Positions 8,579-15,939 of a DNA stretch of 31,258 bases are shown here, one piece after another (position 1 is the stretch's first letter; each line of letters starts with the position of its first letter). The stretch spans positions 1 to 31,258 of the forward strand of contig CAYNHH010000007.1 of assembly GCA_964397085.1 (NCBI GenBank). Reading direction: 5' to 3'. The translations under genes were made by a program, and so were the position numbers. Under the pieces are notes generated by a model, which was not told the origin of the DNA, ran no database searches, and was given only the letters and a program-made list of their open reading frames with translations. Source of the DNA: CAILAD01 sp964397085. GTDB taxonomy: Bacteria; Patescibacteriota; Saccharimonadia; CAILAD01; BJGX01.

Positions 8579-9589
8579 ATGCCAAATCCCTCACTACAAA
8601 CCATTGCAGCACAACTTATGACTAGCCCAAAAGGCCTTTTGGCTGCTGATGAGAGCAATAAATCAGCTAAAAAACGCTTTGATGCTCTGGGTATTGACTG
8701 TAATGAAGAAACCCGCAGACAATTCCGTCAGATGTTACTTACTTCCCCTAACTTCGCACAATATATTAGTGGGGTGATATTTTATGACGAAACAATTCGT
8801 CAGACTACCGACGACGGCACGCCTTTTACAAAGCTTCTTGAAAAACAAAACATAATCCCCGGTATCAAGGTAGATGGTGGGCTTGTTGATTTTACCAACT
8901 TTCCTGGAGAAACAATTACCGAAGGCCTTGATGGTCTTGCAGATAGACTCACTGAGTACTACAAGATGGGAGCCCGTTTTACTAAGTGGCGTTCAGCCTT
9001 CCTTATCAACGAAGAGTCTCGCCTCCCTACCCTGGCAGCAATCCATGCCAATCTGAATGTCATGACTCGATACGCCACCATAGTACAAGCAGCAGGTATG
9101 GTACCTATTGTGGAGCCAGAAGTACTGTATGATGGTAAGCACTCTATCAAGGCCACAAGCGATACGCTATCACAAGTCTTAAGAGTACTCTTTGAATTGC
9201 TCAAGGCTTATAGAGTAGATTTGAGCGGCTTGATCCTGAAGACCAGCATGGTAATGGCCGGAAAAGACAATACCGAGCAATCCACCCCTGAAGATACAGC
9301 CAAGGCAACACTTAGTATCTTGCAAGAAAGAGTACCTAAAGAAGTTGCTGGTATTGTATTCTTATCTGGTGGACAGACTCCTGATCAGGCCACAGCCAAT
9401 CTCGCCGCAATTGAAGCTAGTGGTCAACAACCCTGGCAACTCACTTATTCTTTCTCACGAGCTGTGCAGGAAGGTGCTCTTTCTACTTGGGCGGGCAAGG
9501 CAGAAAACGTTGCAAGTGCTCAAGCCCAACTCATTGAGAGACTAGTCGCCAATTCAGCCACACGTAGTGGTAAATCAAATACCAAATAA
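8579..9589 (+). CDS. Fructose-bisphosphate aldolase, class I (eukaryote-type)
   Basis: The enzyme reversibly splits fructose 1,6-bisphosphate into dihydroxyacetone phosphate and glyceraldehyde 3-phosphate through a Schiff base. The 336-residue protein shows the class I aldolase hallmarks: GLLAADES near residue 20, DGTPF in the ~80s, KVDGG around 99, the phosphate-site segment TKWRSAF (~136), VEPEVLYDG (~180) and the Schiff-base lysine in LILKTSMV (~221). SGGQTPDQATANL follows where class I enzymes have their C-terminal phosphate-binding loop. This metal-independent type belongs to the vertebrate aldolase family, not the DhnA/FbaB type. It stands alone with its own promoter. A hairpin at 9742-9774 could end its transcript. 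Confidence 0.93.
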   Translation: MPNPSLQTIAAQLMTSPKGLLAADESNKSAKKRFDALGIDCNEETRRQFRQMLLTSPNFAQYISGVIFYDETIRQTTDDGTPFTKLLEKQNIIPGIKVDGGLVDFTNFPGETITEGLDGLADRLTEYYKMGARFTKWRSAFLINEESRLPTLAAIHANLNVMTRYATIVQAAGMVPIVEPEVLYDGKHSIKATSDTLSQVLRVLFELLKAYRVDLSGLILKTSMVMAGKDNTEQSTPEDTAKATLSILQERVPKEVAGIVFLSGGQTPDQATANLAAIEASGQQPWQLTYSFSRAVQEGALSTWAGKAENVASAQAQLIERLVANSATRSGKSNTK

Positions 9590-9652
9590 GCCACAAACTA
9601 ATTCTAAAAATAGTTTTATAAATAATCTTTGAAAAAACTTTGAAAAAAGTTG

Positions 9653-9682
9653 TTGACAAGGCTTATGCTTACACTATATGAT
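9653..9682 (+). promoter_or_regulatory. Strong orphan promoter downstream of the aldolase gene
   Basis: A perfect -35 TTGACA (9653-9658) is followed after 18 bases by TATGAT (9677-9682), or after 16 bases by TATATG. No protein gene lies downstream on the plus strand for more than 8 kb, so it should drive a short RNA. Confidence 0.55.
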
Positions 9683-9683
9683 G

Positions 9684-9775
9684 TATGTAGTGCTGCACAC
9701 TAAAATTACTCAAAACAAAAACAAAGCTCTTTTCAACAGATCGGCGACGCCCCACAAGGCTCGCCGGTTTGTTTT
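9684..9775 (+). ncRNA. Candidate small RNA of about 90 nt
   Basis: This is the interval between the orphan promoter and a GC-rich hairpin (9742-9766: eight to nine paired bases with one bulged C and a CCACAA loop) that is followed by GTTTGTTTT, a Rho-independent terminator shape. The RNA body is A/C-rich and mostly unstructured. I do not recognise it as 6S, SRP RNA or any other family. It may instead be just the 3' end of the aldolase transcript. The gap from 9590 to 9900 holds nothing else except the terminator at 9815-9850. Confidence 0.35.
9742..9774 (+). terminator. Hairpin with U-rich tail
   Basis: CGGCGA and GCC pair with GGC and TCGCCG around a CCACAA loop, with one bulged C. GTTTGTTTT follows. 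It would end the candidate small RNA and/or the aldolase mRNA. Confidence 0.5.
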
Positions 9776-9814
9776 ATAAAGCAAAATATTTATTATTGTA
9801 TTAGTAGCAAAAAA

Positions 9815-9850
9815 AATAAAAAGCCCCTCACATAATGTGAAGGGTAATTT
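9815..9850 (-). terminator. Terminator of the HTH gene, possibly bidirectional
   Basis: The hairpin CCCTCACAT/ATGTGAAGGG (one mismatch) at 9824-9843 has an A-rich run before it and a T-run after it. It can therefore stop the minus-strand HTH gene that ends at 9901 and also plus-strand readthrough. Confidence 0.6.
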
Positions 9851-9900
9851 TTATATATGCACAAGTAATTCACTACTTGCGCAAAGACACTACACGCATT

Positions 9901-10263
9901 TTACTGCCGTATTCTGCGATCTTGCTGAGACACAGCGACTCTTGGCGAATGAACAATCAAGTTCAAGTTGATATGCAAATGGTCAGCAAGACGAATAGCA
10001 AACATCAAGTCCCATCGCTCGCTGTCGAAGATAGAGTCGGTATATTCACGGCTCCATCCTGTCAGTCTACAGAATTGCTCTGCACTGGTATGGTTGCGCT
10101 TTATGTACTCCAATATCTCATGTCGAATCTGGTTTGCCAGATGCGATTCAGTAGAGCTCACGCTTTCTGGATGAAAACATCCCCCAGGTACCCTAGCTGT
10201 ATTCGCTACATTCGTCATATCTCCCCCGTTCGGTAAAGGTGCTTCACCATATTCCATTCTCAT
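9901..10263 (-). CDS. Small HTH (XRE/Cro-like) protein
   Basis: A 120-residue frame. Residues ~42-105 fit a Cro/CI-type helix-turn-helix: an opening helix (LANQIRHEILEYIKRNHT), the core SAEQFCRLTGWSREYTDSIF, then WDLMFAIRLADHLHINLNLIV. It is probably a DNA-binding regulator or an orphan antitoxin-like protein. No toxin-like partner is adjacent. The first ~40 residues look unstructured, so the start is uncertain: the ATG at 10263 follows GAGAAGAG, and ATGs at 10257 and near residue 16 (after a GGGGGAG) are alternatives. The gene lies between two terminators (10291-10316 upstream and 9815-9850 downstream). It thus has its own transcript, or receives readthrough from the RRM gene. Confidence 0.6.
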   Translation of the reverse strand: MRMEYGEAPLPNGGDMTNVANTARVPGGCFHPESVSSTESHLANQIRHEILEYIKRNHTSAEQFCRLTGWSREYTDSIFDSERWDLMFAIRLADHLHINLNLIVHSPRVAVSQQDRRIRQ

Positions 10264-10290
10264 CTCTTCTCAAAATAATTGCAACAAAAA

Positions 10291-10316
10291 ACAGACTCTG
10301 TACAAATAGAGTCTGT
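10291..10316 (-). terminator. Terminator of the RRM gene
   Basis: A perfect nine-pair stem (ACAGACTCT with AGAGTCTGT, 8-base loop) is flanked by A-run and T-run, so it would work in both directions. It follows the RRM gene stop at 10340. Confidence 0.8.
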
Positions 10317-10339
10317 TTTTTTGATCTAGCAAGCTAGAA

Positions 10340-10597
10340 TTAGTCGCGAGGCTGCTGTGGGCGAGCTTCGCTTACAGTAATAGCACGACCATCGATTTCT
10401 TTTCCGTTGGTAGCTTCAACAACAGCGTTAATATCTGCGCTTTCAGCTAGTTCAACAAAACCAAATCCTTTGCTACGACCATTCATACGATCGGTGATAA
10501 CGTTTGCAGAAACAACTTCTGCGCTCTCACCAAAAATTTCAGCAAGCTGCTCTGAAGTAACACTATAGGGCAGATTGCCAACAAATAACTTTTTCAT
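10340..10597 (-). CDS. Small RNA-binding protein with a single RRM domain
   Basis: The 85-residue protein is one RNA recognition motif. RNP2 is KLFVGNLPY (residues 3-11) and RNP1 is SKGFGFVEL (~43-51), with the beta-alpha-beta pattern ending in GRAITVSEARPQ. This family (cyanobacterial Rbp and similar bacterial proteins) binds single-stranded RNA, often as a cold or stress factor. The short, mostly domain-only chain is typical. Transcription probably starts near 10697 from the extended -10 at 10704-10709, leaving a leader of about 100 bases, which is long for this window and could carry autoregulation. An AAGG precedes the ATG by roughly 15 bases, so the ribosome-binding site is weak. A strong terminator follows at 10291-10316. 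Confidence 0.92.
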   Translation of the reverse strand: MKKLFVGNLPYSVTSEQLAEIFGESAEVVSANVITDRMNGRSKGFGFVELAESADINAVVEATNGKEIDGRAITVSEARPQQPRD

Positions 10598-10703
10598 GTA
10601 TCTTGTAGTAACCTTGTTTAATTATCTTGGAGCAGGACGACCTTCTTTTCTTACCTTTCGTCTTGAAACAAGAGAACTAAAGAAACGAAACCTACTAAGC
10701 TAC

Positions 10704-10709
10704 ATTATA
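10704..10709 (-). promoter_or_regulatory. Extended -10 promoter of the RRM gene
   Basis: TGC directly precedes TATAAT on the minus strand, an extended -10 (TGN plus hexamer). The predicted transcript start near 10697 leaves a 5' leader of about 100 bases before the RRM ATG. Confidence 0.6.
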
Positions 10710-10773
10710 GCACATCTGAAGCAAGAATACTAGGGGTTTACAGCGACTCACTTCAGCTTCTTTAGCTTCTGAA

Positions 10774-10806
10774 ATAAAAAACTGTCCCTAGCAAGCTAAG
10801 GACAGT
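10774..10806 (-). terminator. Terminator of the acidic vault-neighbour gene
   Basis: On the minus strand, ACTGTCCTTAGC pairs with GCTAGGGACAGT almost completely and is followed by TTTTTTATTT. It lies 13 bases after the stop of the gene ending at 10819. Confidence 0.75.
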
Positions 10807-10818
10807 AAGCAATAACGA

Positions 10819-11592
10819 CTACTCCCAGTCAAGTGGCATTAAGCCATCAAATTCTTCCAATTCATCTTCAAACCAGTCGAGTAAATCTGAATAGTCGAGC
10901 TGATCTGAGTCTGCTTCTCCTGGCGAACCAAATGGCGCATCGAAGCCGTGATAACTTATCGAGTACTCTTCAGCCTCGATTTCATAGATTTGATTTTCAT
11001 CGGCGTCCGCCTCTTTGGCAGTCATGCAAAACTTGTGCGCATTGGCACGAACCCAAGCCCGGAAAGGCTTCTCGTGCACCCGCACGTAGCCATGCACGGC
11101 ATAAGGCGATGTAACCAGCCCTGGGCGTTGCTTACTAAACAAATACCAGATCCTGTCGGGGTCCGCCGGCATCTTGAGTTCCATGTTGAGCTGGCCCATG
11201 AAATACAACACCATATCGGTCACTACACCTTGAATAGTGCTACGGCTTATGCGTTCGTAAGGCCGAAAGTTGAACTCAGGGTGCTCCTTGCTACGATCAG
11301 CAAGCAAAGCATTGCGATCAGCAAAGACGTTCTTGCGTGGCAGTGTTGGGCCACTGTAACGTTCTATCACTCGCACCACAAAGCTTTGGTCAACGCTGCT
11401 CTGCACGCCTGTTACAAGGTTTACATACTCAATCAGTGGCTGTGTACGTGCACCAGACAGTGTCATAGTACCGTAACGCTTATGGACGTTCAGAACTCTT
11501 CCAGTTGCACTTCTATCTGCCTCTTCCGGGTAGTGATCGAAGAAGAACTCAACGATGTCACCTTCAGATACGTAGAGCGCGGTTTTGGACAC
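10819..11592 (-). CDS. Unknown acidic protein encoded next to the vault-like protein
   Basis: I do not recognise a family. The GTG at 11592 gives 257 residues and follows AAAAGGGGAA with 5 bases between the GGGG and GTG, the same site and spacing as the neighbouring vault-like gene. An ATG at 11628 would give 269 residues but has almost no leader. Residues ~1-62 are beta-rich and SH3/KOW-like (EGDIVEFFFDHY, TGRVLNVHKRYGTMTLSG). The middle (~100-195) is mixed alpha/beta with basic patches and YAVHGYVRVHEKPFRAWVRANAH. The last ~60 residues are strongly acidic (DLLDWFEDELEEF). No signal peptide or membrane segment is present. It has its own promoter (TTGACT, 17 bases, TAGAAT) and terminator. The shared signals suggest co-expression with the vault-like protein; a physical link is speculation. 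Confidence 0.65.
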   Translation of the reverse strand: MSKTALYVSEGDIVEFFFDHYPEEADRSATGRVLNVHKRYGTMTLSGARTQPLIEYVNLVTGVQSSVDQSFVVRVIERYSGPTLPRKNVFADRNALLADRSKEHPEFNFRPYERISRSTIQGVVTDMVLYFMGQLNMELKMPADPDRIWYLFSKQRPGLVTSPYAVHGYVRVHEKPFRAWVRANAHKFCMTAKEADADENQIYEIEAEEYSISYHGFDAPFGSPGEADSDQLDYSDLLDWFEDELEEFDGLMPLDWE

Positions 11593-11646
11593 GGGTTCCC
11601 CTTTTCGGAGTAGATGTACGATGTACAAAGAGCGATTAACTAAAAT

Positions 11647-11675
11647 ATTCTAGCATATTATGTATTTTTAGTCAA
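11647..11675 (-). promoter_or_regulatory. Promoter of the acidic vault-neighbour gene
   Basis: On the minus strand, -35 TTGACT (11670-11675), a 17-base spacer ending in TGC, and -10 TAGAAT (11647-11652). The TGC makes it also an extended -10. Predicted start near 11640. Confidence 0.75.
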
Positions 11676-11695
11676 TATATTGCAATACTTATGAT

Positions 11696-11754
11696 AATAA
11701 AAAGCCCACAGATTATTATCTGTGGGCAAACATGGTAGCCATACTAGCCTACCA
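11696..11754 (-). terminator. Tandem hairpins and terminator of the vault-like gene
   Basis: After the vault-like stop (11766) come a hairpin TGGTAG/CTACCA (11733-11754) and then a perfect ten-pair stem GCCCACAGAT/ATCTGTGGGC (11704-11727) followed on the minus strand by TTTTTATT. The second is a textbook Rho-independent terminator. The first may protect the mRNA 3' end. Confidence 0.85.
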
Positions 11755-11765
11755 TTATTACTATC

Positions 11766-14324
11766 TCAGGCATCGATCGCCTGTCGCGAACCATTGGACT
11801 GTGCAAAAGGACGCTCAGCGAGCGAACTTGTAAGACTCTCCAGAGGAGTACCGGCAAAGACCTGGTTCAACAGATCCATACTCGTAAGCCCAGCAGCCAA
11901 AGCTGCAGGCGCAACAGCAGTAACGATCTTCTCAAGCAATGCATGGTCAGCCAAGGACTGCATCGCAGCAATCAACTTGTCGTCAACAGCACCAATACGA
12001 GCAATCTGCTCAACTGTCTCACCGGCCAGCTTCTCAAGCGCGACCTCATTCTGTTGCTTCTGAAGCGCAATCTCCTGCTCAGCCCTCTTGCGTGCCGCCT
12101 GAAGATCAACTTCATCGAGCTTCTTGCGCTCATTACGAACCTTCAAATCAGCGTCGGTACCTGCCAACCGCTGTTCCAAGTCACTTGCCAACGCACCCAT
12201 TGCCATCTCAGCCGCTGCCAAAGCAGTCAACTGCTTCTCTACCATAGACTGACGCTTGATCTCCTCAAGACGCCCTTCTCTGGTAGCTGCCTCTTCGGCC
12301 ATCGAAAGCTGAATAGCACCCGAGAGCGCCTTGCTTTGGGCTTCGGTCAGCAGGTGTGCCACATCAGGATCTTGAATATTGACATCGAGAATCTCAACGT
12401 CATAAACTCGCATACCATTCTCATCAAATGACAAGCCTGTGCGGCCACCACTCTCAGACGAGACCCCCAAAAGAGTGTCGCGAATGATATCGATGATGCC
12501 CGTATAGAACTCCTGAATACCATATTGCTTCGCTGCATTACGCAAGCGCGAACGACAATGGTCAGTCAGTACCTGGACGTAGTTCTCAACATCAAACCAC
12601 TTCTGCTGTTGTGCAGGAGTAGTGCCCTCAAACTTCACGCGATATGAGAGCTCAACATTGAGCTCAACGAGATCGCGAGTTTCTACCGTGACAATATCAC
12701 TCACCACATTGTTCACTACCCGCAAATAACCAGTCTTCAAGAGATGACGATCGCTCTTGGGTCGACCCGTCGAAAGCTCTAGCGCCATCGTAGTCTCGTC
12801 GTACTTGAGCAAGACTACCTTTGGCCCAACCTCAACACGACGTTGCCCGGTCTTGTCGGTAACGAGCACCGCATAACCAGGCCAAATACCAATCGAAACA
12901 GCACCCTCATACTTGGTATCAAGAGTGATGGTTCGCGGTGGCTGGTAGGTGGTACCGCGCGACATTGTGTCACCACCATAGCTATCTTCCTCATTGAAAC
13001 GAGATGGGCTATCAGCAACAGCCGATGCGCGAAGCATCTCGCTACTACCAAGATGCTCACCAGAAGTCAGGTTGTGGCTCAGCTCCCTATAACGGCCATT
13101 GACCGCCACAGCCTCACTGTTACCCGGATACATCAGCTCAACATCGTGGGTATCCAAGATGCGTCGCACCACCACCTCGTGACGAGGATCAGGCAAGAAC
13201 ATTCTGGGACCACGCACCAGATCAACCTGACCTGTCTTGCGATTCAAAACATAGCGACCCTCTCCATCAGGAATAGTAATGGCATGGTGCTTGTGCACAC
13301 CGTCATAGCTAATGATGCTATGCTCGGCACGCGGATAGTAAATAGCCATTTCAGAACCAGTGATAAAAAGTTCTTCACCGCTGCTATACGTACGCTCATC
13401 ATCATCTGTATACTCAGCAATCACCTTGATATACAAGCCACTTTGCTCGTTGAGCTCAATAGCATCAAATACACGACTACGATTATTGAGCTTGAAAGTC
13501 TCTGTCGGCTCTGGGAAAACCACGGCAGGTCCACGCACGTAGCGCTTCTTGCCATTTTCATCGAGAAGAATGCAGTACTCGAGAGTCTCAAGTGTCACTG
13601 CATCACGAACAAAATCATTACCATCAGGCACTACTTCAACACCAGTTGAAGGCATATAGAAAGAAACATCGGTACCAGGTACAACAATGAGCTGTCCCAT
13701 AGTAAGACGCGACGCCTCTTCGGTCACCCGAACAAGTACCGGAACATCGGGTTCGGTCTCACCATCTGAACTACCTGATTCGTCACCAGTACTAGTTTGC
13801 CCAGCATCATCCGGTTCTGTAGTAACAGCCTGCACCTGCGGCGCAATAACGGCACTTTCCCAATGCTGACGCGCTTGCTCAGCATCATAGACACGAACAA
13901 GCACAAACTGATTGTGACGCAAATGGTGCCCATCGATGGTCTTGGCCGTCTGACCAGGCCAAAGCGGGAACGTGATAGGACCTGGGACAATTACTCGCTT
14001 ACCCACCTCAAGATCAACAGCCTCAGTTGGCTGGCCCTTAGGCGGGTGAGCACTCACCGCACTACTTGGAGCAGGATTGGTTAGTACGATGTACTGTCCT
14101 TCACCGGCAAGCGCAGAAACCTGAATTGCATCTTCAATTGCCGCCACCGGCAGATAGCGCTGACTCATATCGTTCCAAACCACCAACTGATCTGTATCAG
14201 AAAGGCTGTTCTTGATAGGGCCAACGTAAGCGCTTACCTTTCCCTTTGTTGAATCAAGTACATGCGCATAGGTATTGGGAGGCAACACCAGCTCACGATT
14301 GTTTCTACCCATGGTGTCAGACAT
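11766..14324 (-). CDS. Major vault protein (MVP) homologue
   Basis: The 852-residue length is close to animal MVP (about 860-890). The ATG at 14324 follows AAAGGGG at 5 bases; a longer frame starting at 14372 lacks such a site. Residues ~10-410 are successive MVP-type beta repeats: LVLPPNTYAHVLD (12-24), TFPLWPGQTAK (118-128), SSGEELFITG (314-323), DGEGRYVLNRKTGQVDLVRGP (353-373). Low-complexity insertions occur at ~165-192 (acidic) and ~411-465. YAVLVTDKTGQRRVEVGP (484-501) and ELSTGRPK (516-523) match the stretch before the MVP shoulder. An SPFH/band-7-like shoulder follows (~530-655). The cap helix is a charged coiled coil (~660-780), and the cap-ring-like tail contains SMDLLNQVFAG (815-825). 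No transmembrane helix or signal peptide is present, unlike flotillins. In eukaryotes 78 MVP copies form the hollow vault shell. Assembly here is inferred, and the cargo is unknown. Confidence 0.85.
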   Translation of the reverse strand: MSDTMGRNNRELVLPPNTYAHVLDSTKGKVSAYVGPIKNSLSDTDQLVVWNDMSQRYLPVAAIEDAIQVSALAGEGQYIVLTNPAPSSAVSAHPPKGQPTEAVDLEVGKRVIVPGPITFPLWPGQTAKTIDGHHLRHNQFVLVRVYDAEQARQHWESAVIAPQVQAVTTEPDDAGQTSTGDESGSSDGETEPDVPVLVRVTEEASRLTMGQLIVVPGTDVSFYMPSTGVEVVPDGNDFVRDAVTLETLEYCILLDENGKKRYVRGPAVVFPEPTETFKLNNRSRVFDAIELNEQSGLYIKVIAEYTDDDERTYSSGEELFITGSEMAIYYPRAEHSIISYDGVHKHHAITIPDGEGRYVLNRKTGQVDLVRGPRMFLPDPRHEVVVRRILDTHDVELMYPGNSEAVAVNGRYRELSHNLTSGEHLGSSEMLRASAVADSPSRFNEEDSYGGDTMSRGTTYQPPRTITLDTKYEGAVSIGIWPGYAVLVTDKTGQRRVEVGPKVVLLKYDETTMALELSTGRPKSDRHLLKTGYLRVVNNVVSDIVTVETRDLVELNVELSYRVKFEGTTPAQQQKWFDVENYVQVLTDHCRSRLRNAAKQYGIQEFYTGIIDIIRDTLLGVSSESGGRTGLSFDENGMRVYDVEILDVNIQDPDVAHLLTEAQSKALSGAIQLSMAEEAATREGRLEEIKRQSMVEKQLTALAAAEMAMGALASDLEQRLAGTDADLKVRNERKKLDEVDLQAARKRAEQEIALQKQQNEVALEKLAGETVEQIARIGAVDDKLIAAMQSLADHALLEKIVTAVAPAALAAGLTSMDLLNQVFAGTPLESLTSSLAERPFAQSNGSRQAIDA

Positions 14325-14412
14325 TTCTTCCCCTTTCAAGGGATTGTCGCTTGTGAAAATTTCAAAGGCCACTCTTTGAACTCGTTTTCTCTCGAGTCCA
14401 GAAAGCTAATTG

Positions 14413-14441
14413 ATTCTACAATATTACCCTATATAAATCAA
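14413..14441 (-). promoter_or_regulatory. Promoter and leader of the vault-like gene
   Basis: On the minus strand, -35 TTGATT (14436-14441), exactly 17 bases, then -10 TAGAAT (14413-14418). The leader of about 80 bases contains a CTCG/CGAG hairpin. Just before the start, a CCCT/AGGG mini-stem covers part of the AAAGGGG ribosome-binding site. Confidence 0.7.
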
Positions 14442-14462
14442 TACTTTTGCAGATCGAAGTCA

Positions 14463-14496
14463 ATAAAAAGCGACCTCGGTAAAAAACCGAAGCCGC
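14463..14496 (-). terminator. Terminator of plsC
   Basis: On the minus strand, GCGGCTTCGGT pairs with ACCGAGGTCGC (one or two imperfect pairs) and is followed by TTTTTATT. It lies 13 bases after the acyltransferase stop. Confidence 0.75.
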
Positions 14497-14508
14497 AATA
14501 GTCTAGCC

Positions 14509-15351
14509 TTAATGACTACGCAATACCCCAAGCGCCTTTTCGCGCCCCTCATTGATGCGCACTTGCCACTCTTGCATCAAGGCCTTATCAATCGAGCTAT
14601 CATCGCCCAAATGCGCATAGTCACTTGGGTAAATTGGCTTACACACCACCCCAACAATTACCTGACGGCACAGTATACCTCTCCGTATCACTGGGTCACC
14701 CTTAGCGCAACCAGCCAAAGCAATTGGTAGAATTGGGCAACCAGAGCGTCGAGCGATGCGTGCTGTACCACTCTTGCTATAATCAACCACCTCTTTACCT
14801 ATGCGTGTACCTTCAGGGAACATCTCTACAGGCACGCCACGCTTGAGAGCCGCAACTGCCACGTCTAGGCCCTCTTCAGCCGTATACGAGGCCATACGGG
14901 CCTTCTCAATCTTCTCAGGCGTGTTCTTCTTACTAGGCTTACCGTCAATGCTGGGGCGAAAGATTGGTACTGCTCCTACGCGCTGATTCATCATTGCGAG
15001 GGGCCAATACTTACAAAAGCTTGGCTTACATACCCAGACTAGTCCACGATGAAACAAACCAATAAATGGTATGTCCCACACCTTGCCATGATTTGCCGCA
15101 ATCACAAAGGCGTGATCATCAATCTTGGCCTTACCTTTGCGTCGGTACCAATTTGGGCGATAGCGCACTCCACCAGGTTGAGGAATGTGTTGTTCGTTGT
15201 ACAACTCTGCTTTCATAAAAAGGCGTGCGAGGTTAATAATAATGCCCCGGAACAAGTAATACCCTGTGGGGTATGCCACACCGGTAGCACTCTTCAGTCT
15301 GTTAAGACGCTTTCGTTCAGCTCGATCAATAACTGCAGTTTGAGGCCTCAT
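14509..15351 (-). CDS. plsC: 1-acyl-sn-glycerol-3-phosphate acyltransferase (PlsC family)
   Basis: The enzyme transfers an acyl chain onto lysophosphatidic acid or a related lipid at the membrane. The 280-residue protein has the catalytic HX4D motif as NHGKVWD (residues ~90-96) and the substrate motif FPEGTRIG about 90 residues later, both diagnostic of the family. A hydrophobic segment near the N-terminus (YYLFRGIIINLARLF) fits membrane association. AAGGAG lies 9 bases before the ATG, and a weaker AAAAGG is adjacent. A possible promoter is TTGTGT, 17 bases, AATAAT upstream. The gene is a separate transcript, since terminators lie on both sides. Its substrate is uncertain because CPR bacteria often lack full fatty-acid synthesis and may remodel host lipids. 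Confidence 0.87.
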   Translation of the reverse strand: MRPQTAVIDRAERKRLNRLKSATGVAYPTGYYLFRGIIINLARLFMKAELYNEQHIPQPGGVRYRPNWYRRKGKAKIDDHAFVIAANHGKVWDIPFIGLFHRGLVWVCKPSFCKYWPLAMMNQRVGAVPIFRPSIDGKPSKKNTPEKIEKARMASYTAEEGLDVAVAALKRGVPVEMFPEGTRIGKEVVDYSKSGTARIARRSGCPILPIALAGCAKGDPVIRRGILCRQVIVGVVCKPIYPSDYAHLGDDSSIDKALMQEWQVRINEGREKALGVLRSH

Positions 15352-15452
15352 GCCTTTTGACTCCTTGTGAATAGGTACTAGAGAAAGACAGGTAGTATTA
15401 TTGCCTATATTACCCAGTTACACAAGCCAATACCGGGCTATTTCTAATCAAT

Positions 15453-15484
15453 AAAAAAAGACCTAGTATTATTACTAGGTCTAG
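15453..15484 (-). terminator. Terminator of the three-helix membrane protein gene
   Basis: A perfect ten-pair stem AGACCTAGTA/TACTAGGTCT (15459-15482) is followed on the minus strand by a run of seven T. It lies about 60 bases after the stop at 15544. Confidence 0.8.
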
Positions 15485-15543
15485 GGGCTGATCGTAGTAG
15501 CCTTCAGGCCAAGATCCTCCACCCCTGTCTTCTCGTTCTAATG

Positions 15544-15876
15544 CTAGAACGAAGGTGGCGATGTGAAGCTCAACCAGAGCATCACCACGCACACCAGGGC
15601 ACCAATGCCATTGATCGTAGGTAGCCAGAAGTTCTTCTTCAACTCCTGGCTAGTAAAGTACTTGAGTGTGACCATGCCGGCCGCAAGCATCACAGCCAAA
15701 CCAGACCCGAAGATCACGTACAGCTTGATCTGCGCATCAAGGCTCTGACCAAAAACGACCAAGATCATAAGCCCAGAAAACCAAACGAACTTGGCCAAGA
15801 TGGTGCCTAGGATGACCTTGCTCTTCCTCATTTCGAAATCATCGTAGGTGAATGTGGCAGTTGCAGCAGTAGCCAT
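15544..15876 (-). CDS. Small three-helix membrane protein, unknown function
   Basis: The 110-residue protein has an N-terminal cytoplasmic-looking segment (FTYDDFEMRKSK). Three hydrophobic stretches follow at about 22-43 (ILGTILAKFVWFSGLMILVV), 50-72 (IKLYVIFGSGLAVMLAAGMV) and 84-104 (WLPTINGIGALVCVVMLWL). I do not recognise a family. Expression signals are strong: TTGACA, a 17-base spacer ending in TGC, then TAATAT. A leader of about 55-60 bases follows, with AGAAGGAG 5 bases before the ATG, and a perfect terminator closes the unit. Such signals on a tiny membrane protein suggest an abundant product. It is the outermost member of the series of separately transcribed units that includes the vault-like gene. 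Confidence 0.7.
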   Translation of the reverse strand: MATAATATFTYDDFEMRKSKVILGTILAKFVWFSGLMILVVFGQSLDAQIKLYVIFGSGLAVMLAAGMVTLKYFTSQELKKNFWLPTINGIGALVCVVMLWLSFTSPPSF

Positions 15877-15939
15877 CGAGGCTCCTTCTCTTATCCATCT
15901 GAAAAGACAGATATTGGGTACAATCTGAAGATCGAATAC

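Noticed and set aside
9678..9779. 33-codon basic reading frame inside the candidate small RNA
   Set aside because: Its ATG overlaps the -10 element, so it would lie upstream of the expected transcript start. The later part falls in the terminator hairpin.
9901..10263. HTH protein as the antitoxin of a toxin-antitoxin pair
   Set aside because: No toxin-like frame is adjacent on either side, and terminators isolate the gene.
10948..11613. 221-codon open frame antisense to the acidic protein gene
   Set aside because: The opposite strand has a clear promoter, Shine-Dalgarno site and terminator. This frame has none.
12843..13649. 268-codon open frame antisense to the vault-like gene
   Set aside because: It is a shadow of the coding strand, with no ribosome-binding site and an amino-acid mix unlike a real protein.
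11766..14372. Calling the 852-residue protein simply a flotillin/SPFH protein
   Set aside because: It has no membrane-binding N-terminus and its first ~500 residues are MVP-type beta repeats. The SPFH-like part is the vault shoulder.
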